Source: Pycnococcus provasolii (Eukaryota; Chlorophyta; Pseudoscourfieldiophyceae; Pseudoscourfieldiales; Pycnococcaceae). Taken from it: a stretch of DNA of 64,000 nucleotides. Under the pieces are notes generated by a model that was not told where the DNA came from, ran no database searches, and was given only the letters and a program-made list of their open reading frames with translations. Of this stretch, positions 37,773 to 47,948 are shown piece after piece (the first letter of the stretch is position 1; every line of letters starts with the position of its first letter). The stretch covers positions 372,001 through 436,000 of the forward strand of contig OW568874.1 in assembly GCA_938743325.2 (NCBI GenBank), written 5' to 3'. A program made the position numbers and the translations under genes.

Positions 37773-38606
37773 GATTACAAATTGCTTCATCATCTTGTTA
37801 GTTATCTCAACACCACCCCCTCGAGCGGGATCCCCAAAGGAAACTCCTCAGGCACACCAAGCAAGAACCAGTTTGGCTCAAAGCGTGCTATGGAGGATCC
37901 CCGAAAGGAACTTGTCTTTTTGAGGCAAGGACAGTTTCGCGCTTTCTTTCTGAAAAAAACACTGAAGCCTGCTTTGCAATACCCCTCTGAAGGGGGGTGA
38001 CCTGGACGCCCTCCCACTTGATGAACCGGGATCCCCTCTCCCAATTTGGTATTTGCCTATTTCGTCTTTCCGCCATTCGCCTCCCCCCCATTCTCCGGCC
38101 CCGCCCATCAATCCAAATCACTTTTCATTCAAGCAATCACGCACAGTGTGATTCTTGCGTGTGCTTGTAGTGGCTGACAAAATCTGTGCTTGTGGCTTAC
38201 AGACTCAACCTGTGCTTGTAGTGGCATTCCACGGCTGTGGAATCTTGTGTTGAGTTTAGGGTCATCCGTTTGTCATCACTTTGGCTTTTTCACTTCTTTG
38301 GTTAGGGTGCGGCTAGGGACTTGTCACTTGGCTGCGTCGTAGGGTGCACTTCGGTCATTTCGTTAGGGTGCGCTTCACTGTGTTGTGCTATCGTAGGGTA
38401 CCCTACCTGGTCTTGAGGCACGGGTGGCTTGTTTTTCACCAAGGGTTAATCTTGGTATATATATAGAGTACAGGTACCTGTACTTACGGAACCCTGTGTG
38501 TAGTAGGGTGCTTTTTATATTTGTCGGAGGTGGTGGCGCACTGTAGTGAGTGAGTGAGTGAGTGACTCCAGCAGCAGAAGCAGCATTTCGTAAACGTAAC
38601 ATATAT
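37773..38606. other. Spacer with three GGATCC motifs and short repeats
   Basis: GGATCC cores lie at 37828, 37895 and 38029. TGTGCTTGTAGTGGC is repeated near 38160-38225, and a TAGGGTGC(G/A)C motif is repeated near 38305-38375. A (GTGA)n run at 38546-38563 and TATATATA at 38455-38464 precede the CDKA start. No gene is supported. Confidence 0.45.
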
Positions 38607-39692
38607 ATGGAGAACTTTGAGAAAGTCGACAAGATTGGAGAGGGTACATATGGTGTGGTACGTGCTTCTCAATGCTTCCTTTCTGACCCTACGCTTCTTC
38701 ATATATTGCGCGCACGCACGCACGCACGCACGCACGCACTGACAAAAACCCTGCGCATGCACGAACAACAACCAATACACAACAGGTGTATAAGGCTAGG
38801 AATAAGCAGACGAACGCTCTCATCGCCCTGAAGAAGATCCGACTCGAGCACGAGGACGAGGGTGTGCCGAGCACGGCGATCCGCGAAATATCCCTGCTTA
38901 AGGAGCTGCAGCACCCGAACATCGTGCAGCTCGAGGATGTCGTGCACAACGACAGTTGCCTGTACCTCGTCTTCGAGTACCTCGACCTCGACCTGAAGCG
39001 ATACATGGACGACAACCCGTCAGAGCTGAAGAAGCCGAAGAGGGTGCAGAAGTTCCTCGAGCAGCTCCTGCACGGTATCGCATACTGGTTCGTTTTTTCA
39101 GCGTCTTCTCCTATTGGAACGTACAACTTTTATCACGCACGGCTAACACCACACCCCTTTTCAACCAAACAGCCATAGCCACCGTGTCCTTCACCGTGAC
39201 TTGAAACCCCAGAACCTGCTGATTGACCAGAAGAAAGGTGCTCTGAAGCTCGCCGACTTTGGCCTTGCGCGAGCGTTCGGCATTCCCATACGAACGTACA
39301 CACACGAGGTGGTTACACTTTGGTACCGCGCGCCTGAAATTTTGCTCGGTTCCAGGCACTACAGCACACCCGTCGACGTGTGGAGCATCGGGTGCATTTT
39401 CAGCGAGATGGCGAACCAGCGGCCACTCTTTCCGGGCGACAGCGAGATTGACCAGCTTTTGAAAATCTTCCAGAAGCTCGGCACACCTCACGAGGAGAGC
39501 TGGCCTGAGGTGTCCCGCCTTCCCGAGTACCGCGATCACTTCCCGCGGTGGGATGCGACGGATTTGGCGGTTGCGACGACGCTTCCCGCGGAGGGCGTCG
39601 ACTTGCTGAAGCGCATGCTCGTGTACGAGCCTCGTGCGCGCTTGAGCGCTGCGCAGGCGCTGCGCCACCCGTACTTCGAGCTTGAACTGTAA
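38607..39692 (+). CDS. CDKA: Cyclin-dependent kinase A (cdc2/CDKA), three exons
   Basis: Exons 38607-38657, 38786-39087 and 39173-39692 join to a 290-residue protein. Both introns are GT-AG (128 and 85 bp): GTACGT...ACAG in phase 0 and GTTCGT...ACAG in phase 2. The joined product has [13 protein letters not shown] (ATP loop with the inhibitory Thr-Tyr pair), [29 protein letters not shown] (PSTAIRE cyclin-binding helix), [32 protein letters not shown] (activation loop) and [12 protein letters not shown]. The perfect PSTAIRE makes it the CDKA class, which drives G1/S and mitotic entry in green algae and plants. Intron 1 contains a (CGCA)n microsatellite. It is full length for the family. Confidence 0.95.
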
Positions 39693-39877
39693 CTTTGACG
39701 AAGAGAGACAGGCTTTTTTTTACACATGTGTCGTCGTTGTGCCTGCGAAGTGTGTGTGCGCCGTGCCTTGCCGCTTGCCGAGTCCCTCGCGCGTGGCAGG
39801 CTGGCAAGCCCCAGGTGTCCCCGCCCCCATCTCCCTCCCCCTCCGGATTCTCCCCACTTCCTCGCTCTGGCGTGCCC

Positions 39878-39967
39878 ATGGACGCGTGTCAGCTGCAGCA
39901 GTTTGCGATCGCCTTTGTGATACTCTCCTTCACGTTTTACGTCTCGTATCTCGCAATCCTCCGCTAA
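39878..39967 (+). CDS. 29-residue membrane protein resembling OST4
   Basis: ATG 39878 opens MDACQLQQFAIAFVILSFTF then YVSYLAILR and a stop. The layout is that of oligosaccharyltransferase subunit OST4: a short polar lumenal start, the QL-xx-(F/L)A pattern, one transmembrane helix and a Tyr three residues before the end of the helix. Yeast OST4 from memory (ISDEQLNSLAITFGIV, ending IVIYHAV) shares QL, AI, F, I, T, V, Y and A at aligned positions. OST4 tethers the STT3 subunit in N-glycosylation. The post-helix tail is shorter than usual. Codons end mostly in G or C, as in real genes here. It lies 185 bp after CDKA. Confidence 0.45.
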   Translation: MDACQLQQFAIAFVILSFTFYVSYLAILR

Positions 39968-39998
39968 CCACCCGTCATCTTTTTCATAGCTCGCGCTC

Positions 39999-40508
39999 TT
40001 AAGGCCACGTCGACGACCACGCCTCGCGCGGACGGCGAGGCGACGACGAGTTGGCTCGCTGAGATGCGTCTGCGCTTCCTGCGACGACGCGGCGCGGCTT
40101 GAAGTGGTGCTGGAACGTGTCGTCAGGCTTGGATGGAGCCTCGCCACCATGAACGCACGTGTTCTCCTTAGCCTGCGCCGCCGCACGCCAGTGCCTGGCG
40201 AGCGTCTCCACGGCCGCTTTCAGCTCGGGCGTCGGCGTGTTCGCGGCTCGGTGCTGTGACGTCGCAGGCGTGCGTGCCTTGCTTGCTGGAGCCACCTTGT
40301 TGGTGCTCAGTTTCCTTCGTATCTTCGACGACGACTTCATCACCTTGCGCACACCCGCTCGCACGGCGCGCGTGACGTTAATCACGGACGTCGACGGCGC
40401 GAATCGCACGGCACATCGCGCCACCGCCTGGGACGCGGGCGAGAGCACGCGGCGAGACGTGTTCGCCGCCGTGGTGGTGCGATACTGACTTCGCGTCGTT
40501 GCCGTCAT
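39999..40508 (-). CDS. Hypothetical basic protein
   Basis: 169 residues from ATG 40508; the longer frame begins at GTG. It is rich in Arg, Lys, Ala, Thr and Ser (VRAGVRKVMKSSSKIRRKL, then PELKAAVETLARHWRAAAQA). There is no membrane segment and no domain I know. Third codon positions are strongly G/C (ACG, AAG, GTG, CAG), matching confirmed genes of the window, which is the main reason to accept it. A GTGAGT...ACAG intron-like stretch lies just upstream (about 40554-40590), so the 5' end may be incomplete. A nuclear or organelle-targeted protein is possible. Confidence 0.45.
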   Translation of the reverse strand: MTATTRSQYRTTTAANTSRRVLSPASQAVARCAVRFAPSTSVINVTRAVRAGVRKVMKSSSKIRRKLSTNKVAPASKARTPATSQHRAANTPTPELKAAVETLARHWRAAAQAKENTCVHGGEAPSKPDDTFQHHFKPRRVVAGSADASQRANSSSPRRPREAWSSTWP

Positions 40509-40599
40509 ATGCTGCAGTTTGTTGAGTGGGATAAGCGCCACCGCTTGAAGATGCTGTCTTGAAATGAGTAAAGATTGTTGTTAACTCACTCCAGCGGGT

Positions 40600-41165
40600 T
40601 TTGCGGAAGCACCGACAGAACTCGTGGCGGGGCACGTGCGAGACGGTGGAGGCTGTCTCGCACGCACGCATAGGGACGCATAGTCGCGCCATGGTTGGTG
40701 CTACTCCAGTGGTCCCGGGGTCGTGCGGTCGTGCTGTGCTGTGCAGTGCGTACGGTACGGCCAGCGCAGCGCGGCGTGCGTGCTTTGCTTTTGTTTTGTA
40801 CTTGGTACGGGGCGGTCCGGGCGGGCTGTTGGGGAGGGGTGGATTGTCTGGGTGGATTCATAGAGAGTGGGGGGGGGGGGGGAGATGAACCGGTAAATTT
40901 ACCAACTAAGACCTGGATGGACGACATCTTCTTGACCACCTTTCACACCGATGCGATACAATAATCTAACAAGAAAAACTCAAAACTTTGTTAATTCATT
41001 TATACTGTTGCTAGTAGTATACATAAACCATACACCGTCCCAAATAAACCTTCACCCACTCCAACACCCAAGTCAAAGGAACCCGTGCTGACCCCCAGCC
41101 AGCCAGGTTGTTGTCCCGTCCCATCCACTCATTTCCACTCCAACAACTTGCTTGCGTGACACAAC
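40600..41165. other. Spacer between two minus-strand genes
   Basis: It contains a G13 run (about 40870-40882), TGTGCTGTGCAGTGC repeats and an AT-rich 3' flank of the peroxidase gene. Frames across 40586-40939 have no recognisable content. Confidence 0.35.
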
Positions 41166-41170
41166 TAACC

Positions 41171-43921
41171 TTAAGTAATTAGCGGCCGGCGCATTTCCAC
41201 CATGCGGCTCGTGCTATCGAACACATTTTTAGGAATGCGGCACACATTCGCACCAGCCGATAGCACATTACGACAAATCACATCCCCCAAGTTTGACGGC
41301 TGGACGCTTCCGCGGTCGCCCTCGAGATAGCCGTAGTTGTCGTACACCATACTTGACTCGCCTTCGTGGTTCAAAGCCATGAGTGGATACTTCCCGAATG
41401 CGGCGACGTGTCGTAGGAGTCGTCCTCCCACAGCGCCTGAAAATGCATGCGTTTCACGTTCATCTTGATCATGCTCCCACCAGCTACGAATCTCCCCCGA
41501 GACTGCGGTTGCAGCGTTGTATCCAGATGCCACCTGCTCGCTGTTGAAGAGCTTGCAACTCATGCCCAACATCTGGATTCCTGTGTAGGGTGACTGCGGT
41601 TTCTCACGCATCTTCGCCGTGTATCCTGCGCATTCAGAAGTAGATTTGCAAAGCGCCCCGCAGAACGACGTGGCGTAACCCACTTGTTGACGTTGAGTGA
41701 AAGATGGAGGTGGGGCGCATACACGATCTACTGGTACGCTGCGCAAATTCGACGTGTCTCCAAGCAAGAACGTGCTGAATTTGGGACCCTCGTCACCAGT
41801 AGTCATCAAACGTGCTTCCAAACATGCTTTCTTCACCGCATCATGGGCATCATCAAACACCGATGACAACTTGAGGCCTTTTCCGGTGAGGGCACCCTGT
41901 ACTTGCGGCGCGTACTTACGAGCCTGGGCACAATCACTGCATCCGCTCAGATCGTCTTGTTCGAGCCCAAGTCCCTCACGGAGCATCCGCGCATGGTGCG
42001 CGTCAGCTCGATGATAAAAGCGATCGACCGAACGAAGTGCGTTGAACTGCGTCTCGAGATACCTCGCGAGCACCGATGGCACGCGAACACCGTCCGGCTT
42101 GGTCTGCGCCATGACCGCTATGAACAGGTCCACATTTTTCCCGTAGCACGCTTCCATAGACTTATCATCATCCGATTTGCAGTACATCTCCTTGAAGATC
42201 TCCATTGTTTTCTTATCCGCAATACACTCGTTCTGTTCGACACCAATGTATTTCGCAAGCTGGCTCAATCCCTCCAGATTGTGGTCTCGATTACGGAAGA
42301 GATTCAGCGCCGTGAGATCGAGTCCTCGTGGATTGTTTAGAGATGGCGACGGCCCCAGCCCGCTGAAGAGAAACGAGCGCAGACTCTTCGTCATCACCAT
42401 GTCCACCGCATTCGCGTTCGAGTTGGCAAAGCCCAACAAAATCTGCTCAATGCCATATTGAATTGTCGTGGTAGTAGGACGGAAGAATGCATGCTCGAGT
42501 GGAAGAGGATCCGGATCGGCGGAATTCTTTAAGTTCTTCAATGGCAGCATAGACGGCACCATGGAGTGTCCAAAGCGGTACGCACCATGAGCAAAGCTGT
42601 TGAGAAGAGAGAGGCCGAGCTTCTTATTCTTCATTCCCCGCGGAAGAGGAGTGTTAGCTTTTGCGCTGTTTCCCGCGGCGAAGATGTTTGAGTCCACACC
42701 ACCCGGCTTATAGCCTTCGTACTTGACGAGCTTCTTGTACTTCGACTCGCCCATGAGAGTGCCAAGCCAGCTGTGCGGGCCTTCGTACGTCACTGACTGA
42801 ACCATGTAACACACGCTCTCCCTTGCCGCCTGAAAGAGCTGTTCAGACTCATCTGAATTGGCAGGTTGGCCGTGCTCCTCAATCATCTTAAAGACGATTT
42901 GGTTGTGTTCTCGTACGAGCATTGTGTGCATGGAGGTGAGACCCGGCTGTTCATTCACACGAATGTCGCCTGCCATGAAACTGACATGATCGGGAGGTGG
43001 TGGTGGAGATTCGCCGCCTGCGTTAGCGATTGATCGAAGATTCGGTGAAGTGCGGCACACAGCAGGAGTTGCAGCGTAAGCCTGGACGTTACGCTGGCAC
43101 TGCGGGTGGAACATGGCATTCGTGGAACCTTCCGTGCAGTCGACTTCGCAAAGGGCATCGTTGCTTGTTGTCCTGAGCTGTCGTCGTCGGAGTTGGAGGC
43201 GGCGCTTCCTCGCGTCTCCCACATTAATCCATGGAAGGTAGAATCCCGTGAAGATGTTGTCGCCCTCCATTTTCTCCATCTTCATGAAGTGCGATTCCGA
43301 ACCATCTTCACGAAGTTCCGCCGCCACCTCCTCAGAACTGCCGTAGACCATGCTGCAGTCGATCGTAGAAGTGATCTCGTTGATTTGCTGACGTTCTCCG
43401 TTATGGCTTTCGTAAATTGATCGGGTGGCTGGGATAGTTGAACCACGTGGAGTTTCACCATCACACGCGAGTACGTCTTCAGGATACTTGCCGCAATACT
43501 CTGCGTCAAATGTCATGGTCATTTGATCTTCAGGAGAATTTGGCACTCCCTCCGTGAGTCCAATATCATGATCGATGAACTGGCCCCATTGCCACACGAG
43601 GTTGGTGAATTTGTCAGATGGTACTTCTCCGTCAGGGTGGCTAGCGACTTCATTGCTCACAGTACGCGGATGAGGTCCATCCATGATCATACCATCACTA
43701 TCATCATAAATCTTGAAGGGTGTCGCTGCTTTGTTCGAGAAGAAGCGATCAAGAGGCGTGTGGGCAGCACCCTCCAGCCACTTTCCCTCCTCGAGATGGT
43801 TGCACTGCCCATCAAACGTGCGTTTGAACATGAACTCCGGGTTTGACGTGCATGACTTTTGAGCAATGGCAGGACCGGCTGATCCGACGAGTATCACAGC
43901 AACGAGTCCGATGGTGAGCAT
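41171..43921 (-). CDS. Secreted animal-type haem peroxidase (peroxinectin/peroxidasin-like)
   Basis: 916 residues from ATG 43921, because the longer frame starts at GTG. The N-terminus MLTIGLVAVILVGSAGPAIAQ is a clear signal peptide. The catalytic domain of the animal haem peroxidase superfamily follows. NLVWQWGQFIDHDIGLTEG contains the distal histidine and the Ca-binding Asp. MLVREHNQIV is the REHN block. NSFAHGAYRFGHSMVP contains the proximal histidine. DHxxP-like FRNRDHNLEGL follows. The last ~200 residues carry several Cys (FCGALCKSTSEC) resembling a PAN/apple-type module. Likely extracellular, using peroxide to oxidise halides or phenolics in defence or wall cross-linking. Plant-type (class III) peroxidase is excluded by the motifs. 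Confidence 0.88.
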   Translation of the reverse strand: MLTIGLVAVILVGSAGPAIAQKSCTSNPEFMFKRTFDGQCNHLEEGKWLEGAAHTPLDRFFSNKAATPFKIYDDSDGMIMDGPHPRTVSNEVASHPDGEVPSDKFTNLVWQWGQFIDHDIGLTEGVPNSPEDQMTMTFDAEYCGKYPEDVLACDGETPRGSTIPATRSIYESHNGERQQINEITSTIDCSMVYGSSEEVAAELREDGSESHFMKMEKMEGDNIFTGFYLPWINVGDARKRRLQLRRRQLRTTSNDALCEVDCTEGSTNAMFHPQCQRNVQAYAATPAVCRTSPNLRSIANAGGESPPPPPDHVSFMAGDIRVNEQPGLTSMHTMLVREHNQIVFKMIEEHGQPANSDESEQLFQAARESVCYMVQSVTYEGPHSWLGTLMGESKYKKLVKYEGYKPGGVDSNIFAAGNSAKANTPLPRGMKNKKLGLSLLNSFAHGAYRFGHSMVPSMLPLKNLKNSADPDPLPLEHAFFRPTTTTIQYGIEQILLGFANSNANAVDMVMTKSLRSFLFSGLGPSPSLNNPRGLDLTALNLFRNRDHNLEGLSQLAKYIGVEQNECIADKKTMEIFKEMYCKSDDDKSMEACYGKNVDLFIAVMAQTKPDGVRVPSVLARYLETQFNALRSVDRFYHRADAHHARMLREGLGLEQDDLSGCSDCAQARKYAPQVQGALTGKGLKLSSVFDDAHDAVKKACLEARLMTTGDEGPKFSTFLLGDTSNLRSVPVDRVCAPPPSFTQRQQVGYATSFCGALCKSTSECAGYTAKMREKPQSPYTGIQMLGMSCKLFNSEQVASGYNAATAVSGEIRSWWEHDQDERETHAFSGAVGGRLLRHVAAFGKYPLMALNHEGESSMVYDNYGYLEGDRGSVQPSNLGDVICRNVLSAGANVCRIPKNVFDSTSRMVEMRRPLIT

Positions 43922-43989
43922 GGCGACGTTGTTATTGTTTACGAGGATGACGAATTGACGAAGACGTTGTGTCGCAACAATCAGCAGCA

Positions 43990-44700
43990 CGCGAGTCGCG
44001 AGTACTACGACGACGGCGTCGACAAATGGCGAGTGTTGTAGAGTGACGAGTCACGAGTCGTCACGAGTACTCCTCAGTGATAAGGCAAGCAGTGATAGGC
44101 AAGCCTCTTCAGTCTTCGATACACAACAAGAATTCAACACGAAACCAAAGACCACTCAAGTCAATGCCTGAAAGCACCCACCACCACTTCAGCAAAGCAC
44201 AAGCACATCAGAAACGAACCACTCCCGTCAATGTCCAGACTATCACATTTGAACGACGACAAGCAACGAGACTAACGAGACTCCCTGGCACCTGGCACTA
44301 CTGACTGCCTGGCATACACTGACTGCACTCACTCACTGGCATAATACATACACGAAATAACAAAAAAAGAGTGAGAGTGAGAGAGCGACGACATCGTCGA
44401 CACCAAAACATGTCATTTGCCCAAATCAAAATATCCGGATTCCGAAATCCAAAACGGGCCGTTTGGTCGGAGGGCAGATTTTTTGCGGAACGGCGAAATC
44501 AAGGGGGGAGTTTGGGGGTCTGGCCGGGGCCCACCGTTAGGACCTACCGTTAGGGTTAGGAACTAGGGGTTTAGGAGACCCCAAGAATAGACCTTGTCGA
44601 CAGAAAAATAAGGCTTGTGGGGAACCGGGGCACTACATGCGTACCTCTCGGGCGGTTTGGGGCACTTTCTTCATGCTGACCACGCCATAGCTGCTGCATA
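43990..44700. other. Spacer, no gene seen
   Basis: It holds TCACGAGT repeats (44035-44070), an AC-rich stretch and a CCGTTAGGACCTACCGTTAGGG telomere-like motif at about 44532-44556. Confidence 0.35.
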
Positions 44701-44722
44701 GTGCTCGTCATACCGCCTTGTC

Positions 44723-45397
44723 TCACCGGCGAGAAACGCCACGACAGCACCGAGGGGCCCAACAGCGTTCCGCATTGCCGCTGTCGCGAAGTTCATGCTC
44801 TCCGCCCCGGCGCTTGGCATCACTGTACATCGCGTGCACAGCTGCCCACTCGTCCAAATCAGCGAAAGTCTCGATCTTCTTGGTCACGGTCGCGCGCTGC
44901 TTGGAGCGCTTGAGGTTCCTCACCTGCCTGTCGATCTCGTCCGCGAGCGGCGCCTTTCCCTTCGTCGCCTGAGTGTATGAGCCAGGGACGTCTTTGCTGT
45001 AGCCAACGAAAACGCCGCGGTTACTGCGCTGCTGGAACTTTGAGTGTTGCTCTAAGTGGATGTATGATACGCAGAATGGGATCCGTGTGAAGTTTAAATC
45101 TGTTTCGCGCTTGAGGAACAGTGAGTTCGGTGATGGGTACATGGTGTTCGGCAGCGTAGGTGCTCCCCACAGGTGGAAGTAGTGCTTGAGGACCTTGATT
45201 CCGTTCTTCTCTTTATCGTTGTCGATTACGTCCACTTGCAGTGGGGTTAATATCGTACCGGATTCACGCGAATTCAACGAATACCTCTCCATCGCGGCCG
45301 CCCGCCCGCGAACGAATTCAAATGCGGAGCTGTCCCCTTGGTTGCGCGTGAATGCGCACGCCATCAATCTCCATTGATCAAGGAGGTCTTGCAGCAA
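44723..45397 (-). pseudogene. Ty1/copia-like pol fossil
   Basis: A minus-strand segment reads HSKFQQRSNRGVFVGYSKDV then PGSYTQATKGK, preceded by LWGAPTLPNTMYPSPNSLFL. This is the C-terminal integrase region of Ty1/copia elements (KF..RS..G.FVGY). Only a piece of the element is present, with no LTRs seen. It is broken and of uncertain age. Confidence 0.5.
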
Positions 45398-45558
45398 CGC
45401 GTTGAGCTTGAGCTTGAAAATTCGCGCCCGGCGCCATCAAATCAGACAAAGTAACTAAGGTTAACTAGTTGGTAACAGCAGACTACTCAAGCACAAGAGG
45501 GGCAGAGGGCCGGGCCCGCCAACTCCAGGCTCCAAGGAAGGAAGGAAGAGACCAACGA

Positions 45559-45566
45559 CTCCAGAG
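45559..45566. repeat. Left target-site duplication of the 1.8-kb element
   Basis: CTCCAGAG, matching 47372-47379 exactly. Confidence 0.6.
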
Positions 45567-45794
45567 TATAGTTGCCACGGGTCATGACCCGGGTCACCGG
45601 TGACCTGGTAACGGGGGTAAGTCATGACGCGTCATGACCACCCCCCGATTTCCTGTGACCCGCGCCGTGACTTAGGGTTTTAAGGAAATTTGCCCTCCCC
45701 CACCAGAAAACCCTTACACCCTAACCAATACCCTAATCCCGAACATGGACCTGATTTGTCGACCAACGCCCCGGTCAGGTTTTTGTTTCGCACA

Positions 45795-46345
45795 CCATGT
45801 CGGCGCCATGGCGTCGTCGCCGGTGATGGTGGCGCGCGTAGTGGCGCAGTTTGAGGTGTTTGGCGGTTGTGCTGGTGGGCTGGTGGGCTGGTGGGGTGTG
45901 GGTGTGACTCTTGTAAGAACTACTTGTAACATCGACAACATCATCTTGTCCTAAACAACCTTGAAGTCGACCCGCTCTCCCTCGTTAAGGTCATGCCGGC
46001 GCCCTCATGGCGTCGTCGCCACTGGCAGGGGCTTAGGCTGAGTGTTTAGCTTGTGAACTGGTGGGCTGGTGGGCTGGCTGGGTGTTGGTGTACGAGATGT
46101 AAGTTCATCTTGTTACATCGTCAACTACCTCTTCGCCTTAAGGTCACCCCACTCATCCTTAAGGTCGTGCCTACCTTCCCCCTCCTTGTGTGTTTGATGT
46201 TAAACAATGTTGTTACATGAACTTACACGAGGTACACTCACAGCCCACTGGTCACCCAGATACCCACTCACTCAGCCAGATACCTCAGACTGCGCCACTA
46301 CGCGCGCCACCATCACCGGCGACGACGCCATGGCGCCGGCATGGC
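45795..46345. repeat. Triplicated block, third copy inverted
   Basis: GGCGCCATGGCGTCGTCGCC at about 45811 continues into GGTGATGGTGGCGCGCGTAG. The reverse complement of this ~56-bp core is at about 46290-46345 with one mismatch. A partial direct copy lies at about 45990-46125. The shared downstream part is GGTGGGCTGG repeats followed by TGTAAG and TTGTAAC. Confidence 0.75.
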
Positions 46346-47059
46346 GAGCTCATCAGTCGTACCTCCTCCCTGGTCGAAGCAAACAAACGCAAGGCGGGTT
46401 TAGGGGTCAAACTTCCTGGAGCGGAAAAGCCAAGGGTGAGGGCTGGGAGAGTCAAGGAGCGTCTACAGTCTCGACCTGTACGCCCCTTTCAAACTTTTCT
46501 TCCCGCCTTGTGAAATACACTTACAAGGGGGGACATGGACCAAACACAACGGCAGATCGGTGTAATACGGCAGAAAGGGTGGGGGATGCTCGGAAATCTC
46601 AAAGATAGTGGCACATCAAGTCGTATTTCTCGATTACCAGGTCCGACAACCACACGTTTGGTCTAAGAAAGGAAGTAGGGGTTTGGATCTACCAAAAAAA
46701 GGTCGAAAATGGTCGATTCGGGGTTATCTTCGTGACGTGTTCCCGACCACCCAGACGTGATTTTGAGGTAAGCGTCGGCGTGCACGACGTGCCGAAGACC
46801 TCGCGCACGCGCTGCGACAACGCGCACACCCCCACCTCGCCGTACAAAAAAGTTGGTGTGAAATTCCAAAATATTTATGGTCAAAGTAAAAGTTCACACA
46901 AGCTAGGAGCGTGCTTTCTTTTTCAGACGCGAAACATGTACCGAAAAAAAATAATTTTCAGATCTGTTAAAGTTTGACATGGCATCATCTTAAGCATAAT
47001 TAGGACGTGTCGTATACAAAATATATCATGTCAAAACCTTCTGGAACGGCTCGGTTATC

Positions 47060-47145
47060 CACATTTTCCGTAACCCTACCCTGTAACCCTAACCCTAATT
47101 CTTAACCCTAGCGTAACCCTAGCATAACCCTAGCCGTAACCCTAA
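47060..47145 (+). repeat. Degenerate CCCTAA repeats inside the 1.8-kb element
   Basis: GTAACCCTA, AACCCTAACCCTAA, TTAACCCTAGCGTAACCCTA and further units vary by one or two bases around CCCTAA or CCCTAG. Confidence 0.8.
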
Positions 47146-47371
47146 ATGTTCATATAACGGGACCAAACAACGGGGGATGTGCAGAAATCACCTTAACACC
47201 ATGAAAATGGTCGGCGGTGGATTCGGGGTTTGGATTCGGGGTTAGTCCTAACCCTAGATGGGCCTGAGAAGGGGGTCATGACCGGGTCACGGGCATGACG
47301 GTCATGATGACCCGGTCATGACGCGTCATGACCACCCCGAAAATCGTATGACTAGGTAACGGGGCAACTAT

Positions 47372-47379
47372 ACTCCAGA
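47372..47379. repeat. Right target-site duplication of the 1.8-kb element
   Basis: CTCCAGAG, matching 45559-45566. A GGGGATCCCCCC palindrome follows immediately. Confidence 0.6.
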
Positions 47380-47883
47380 GGGGATCCCCCCGCGGCCGGG
47401 GCCCGGGGCCCGGGAGGAGAGGAGGAGGGGAGGGGCCCGATGTGATCTGTGTTGTTTGAACGAACCCTCCCCTGAGCCCTGAGGTTAGTCCAGCGTCCGG
47501 CCAATGTTCGCCGACCTCCATTTATATTTTATTTTGTCCATTTATTTTCAAACCGAGAGAACTTCCCCCTGAAGTCGGCCTGAAGTCAAGTCAAGTCAAG
47601 CCAGAAGCCATAATACGTTTTTAAAGGCCAACTTTGCATATTCACACTTGCTTGAACACTTGCTTGAACACTTGTGTCACTTGTGTCCGTCTTACTCGTC
47701 TTACTCGTCTGGTGGGCGAGAGCGGCTTAAGCATCCGTGCGAGTCTTGTTGGCTTAAGTATATCAGTACTGGGCGTGCTAAGCGAGCGAGCTGAGCGACG
47801 TTCCATTCGAGACACACTACAGCTCGTGATACCGTGGCACTTGTGTCCGTCCGTCCGTCTTACTCGTCTTACTCGTCTTGTGT

Positions 47884-47889
47884 GGATCC
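47884..47889. promoter_or_regulatory. TGGATCCG motif upstream of the Sel1-repeat gene
   Basis: The GGATCC core is about 62 bp before ATG 47949. The flanking G/C arms are shorter than at other sites. Repeats of CTTACTCGTC lie just upstream. Confidence 0.25.
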
Positions 47890-47948
47890 GTCTTGACTAG
47901 ACTTGACTTGCCCAATTCAGCTTAGCTTACAAGTGACTTTACATTCTT

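Larger units (their letters stand above)
45567..47371. mobile_element. Non-autonomous 1.8-kb DNA transposon with 8-bp target duplication (hAT-like by TSD length)
   Basis: The element begins TATAGTTGCC and ends GGCAACTATA, perfect 10-bp inverted ends, flanked by identical 8-bp CTCCAGAG. An 18-bp palindrome GTCATGACGCGTCATGAC sits 54-60 bp from the left end and about 40 bp from the right end. The interior has three related ~150-bp blocks (two direct, one inverted), CCCTAA-like repeats and no transposase. Eight-base duplications are typical of hAT elements, but the end sequence is not the usual hAT YARNG, so the superfamily is open. Confidence 0.6.

Noticed and set aside
38562-38831. ORF running through CDKA exon 1 into its intron
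   Set aside because: GT-AG splicing restores the conserved GVVYKA kinase sequence. The unspliced reading does not.
40586-40939. Minus-strand ORF beginning MVKKMSSIQVLVGKF
   Set aside because: Pro/Arg/Ser-rich composition after the first 17 residues, with no splice solution joining it in frame to the basic protein downstream.
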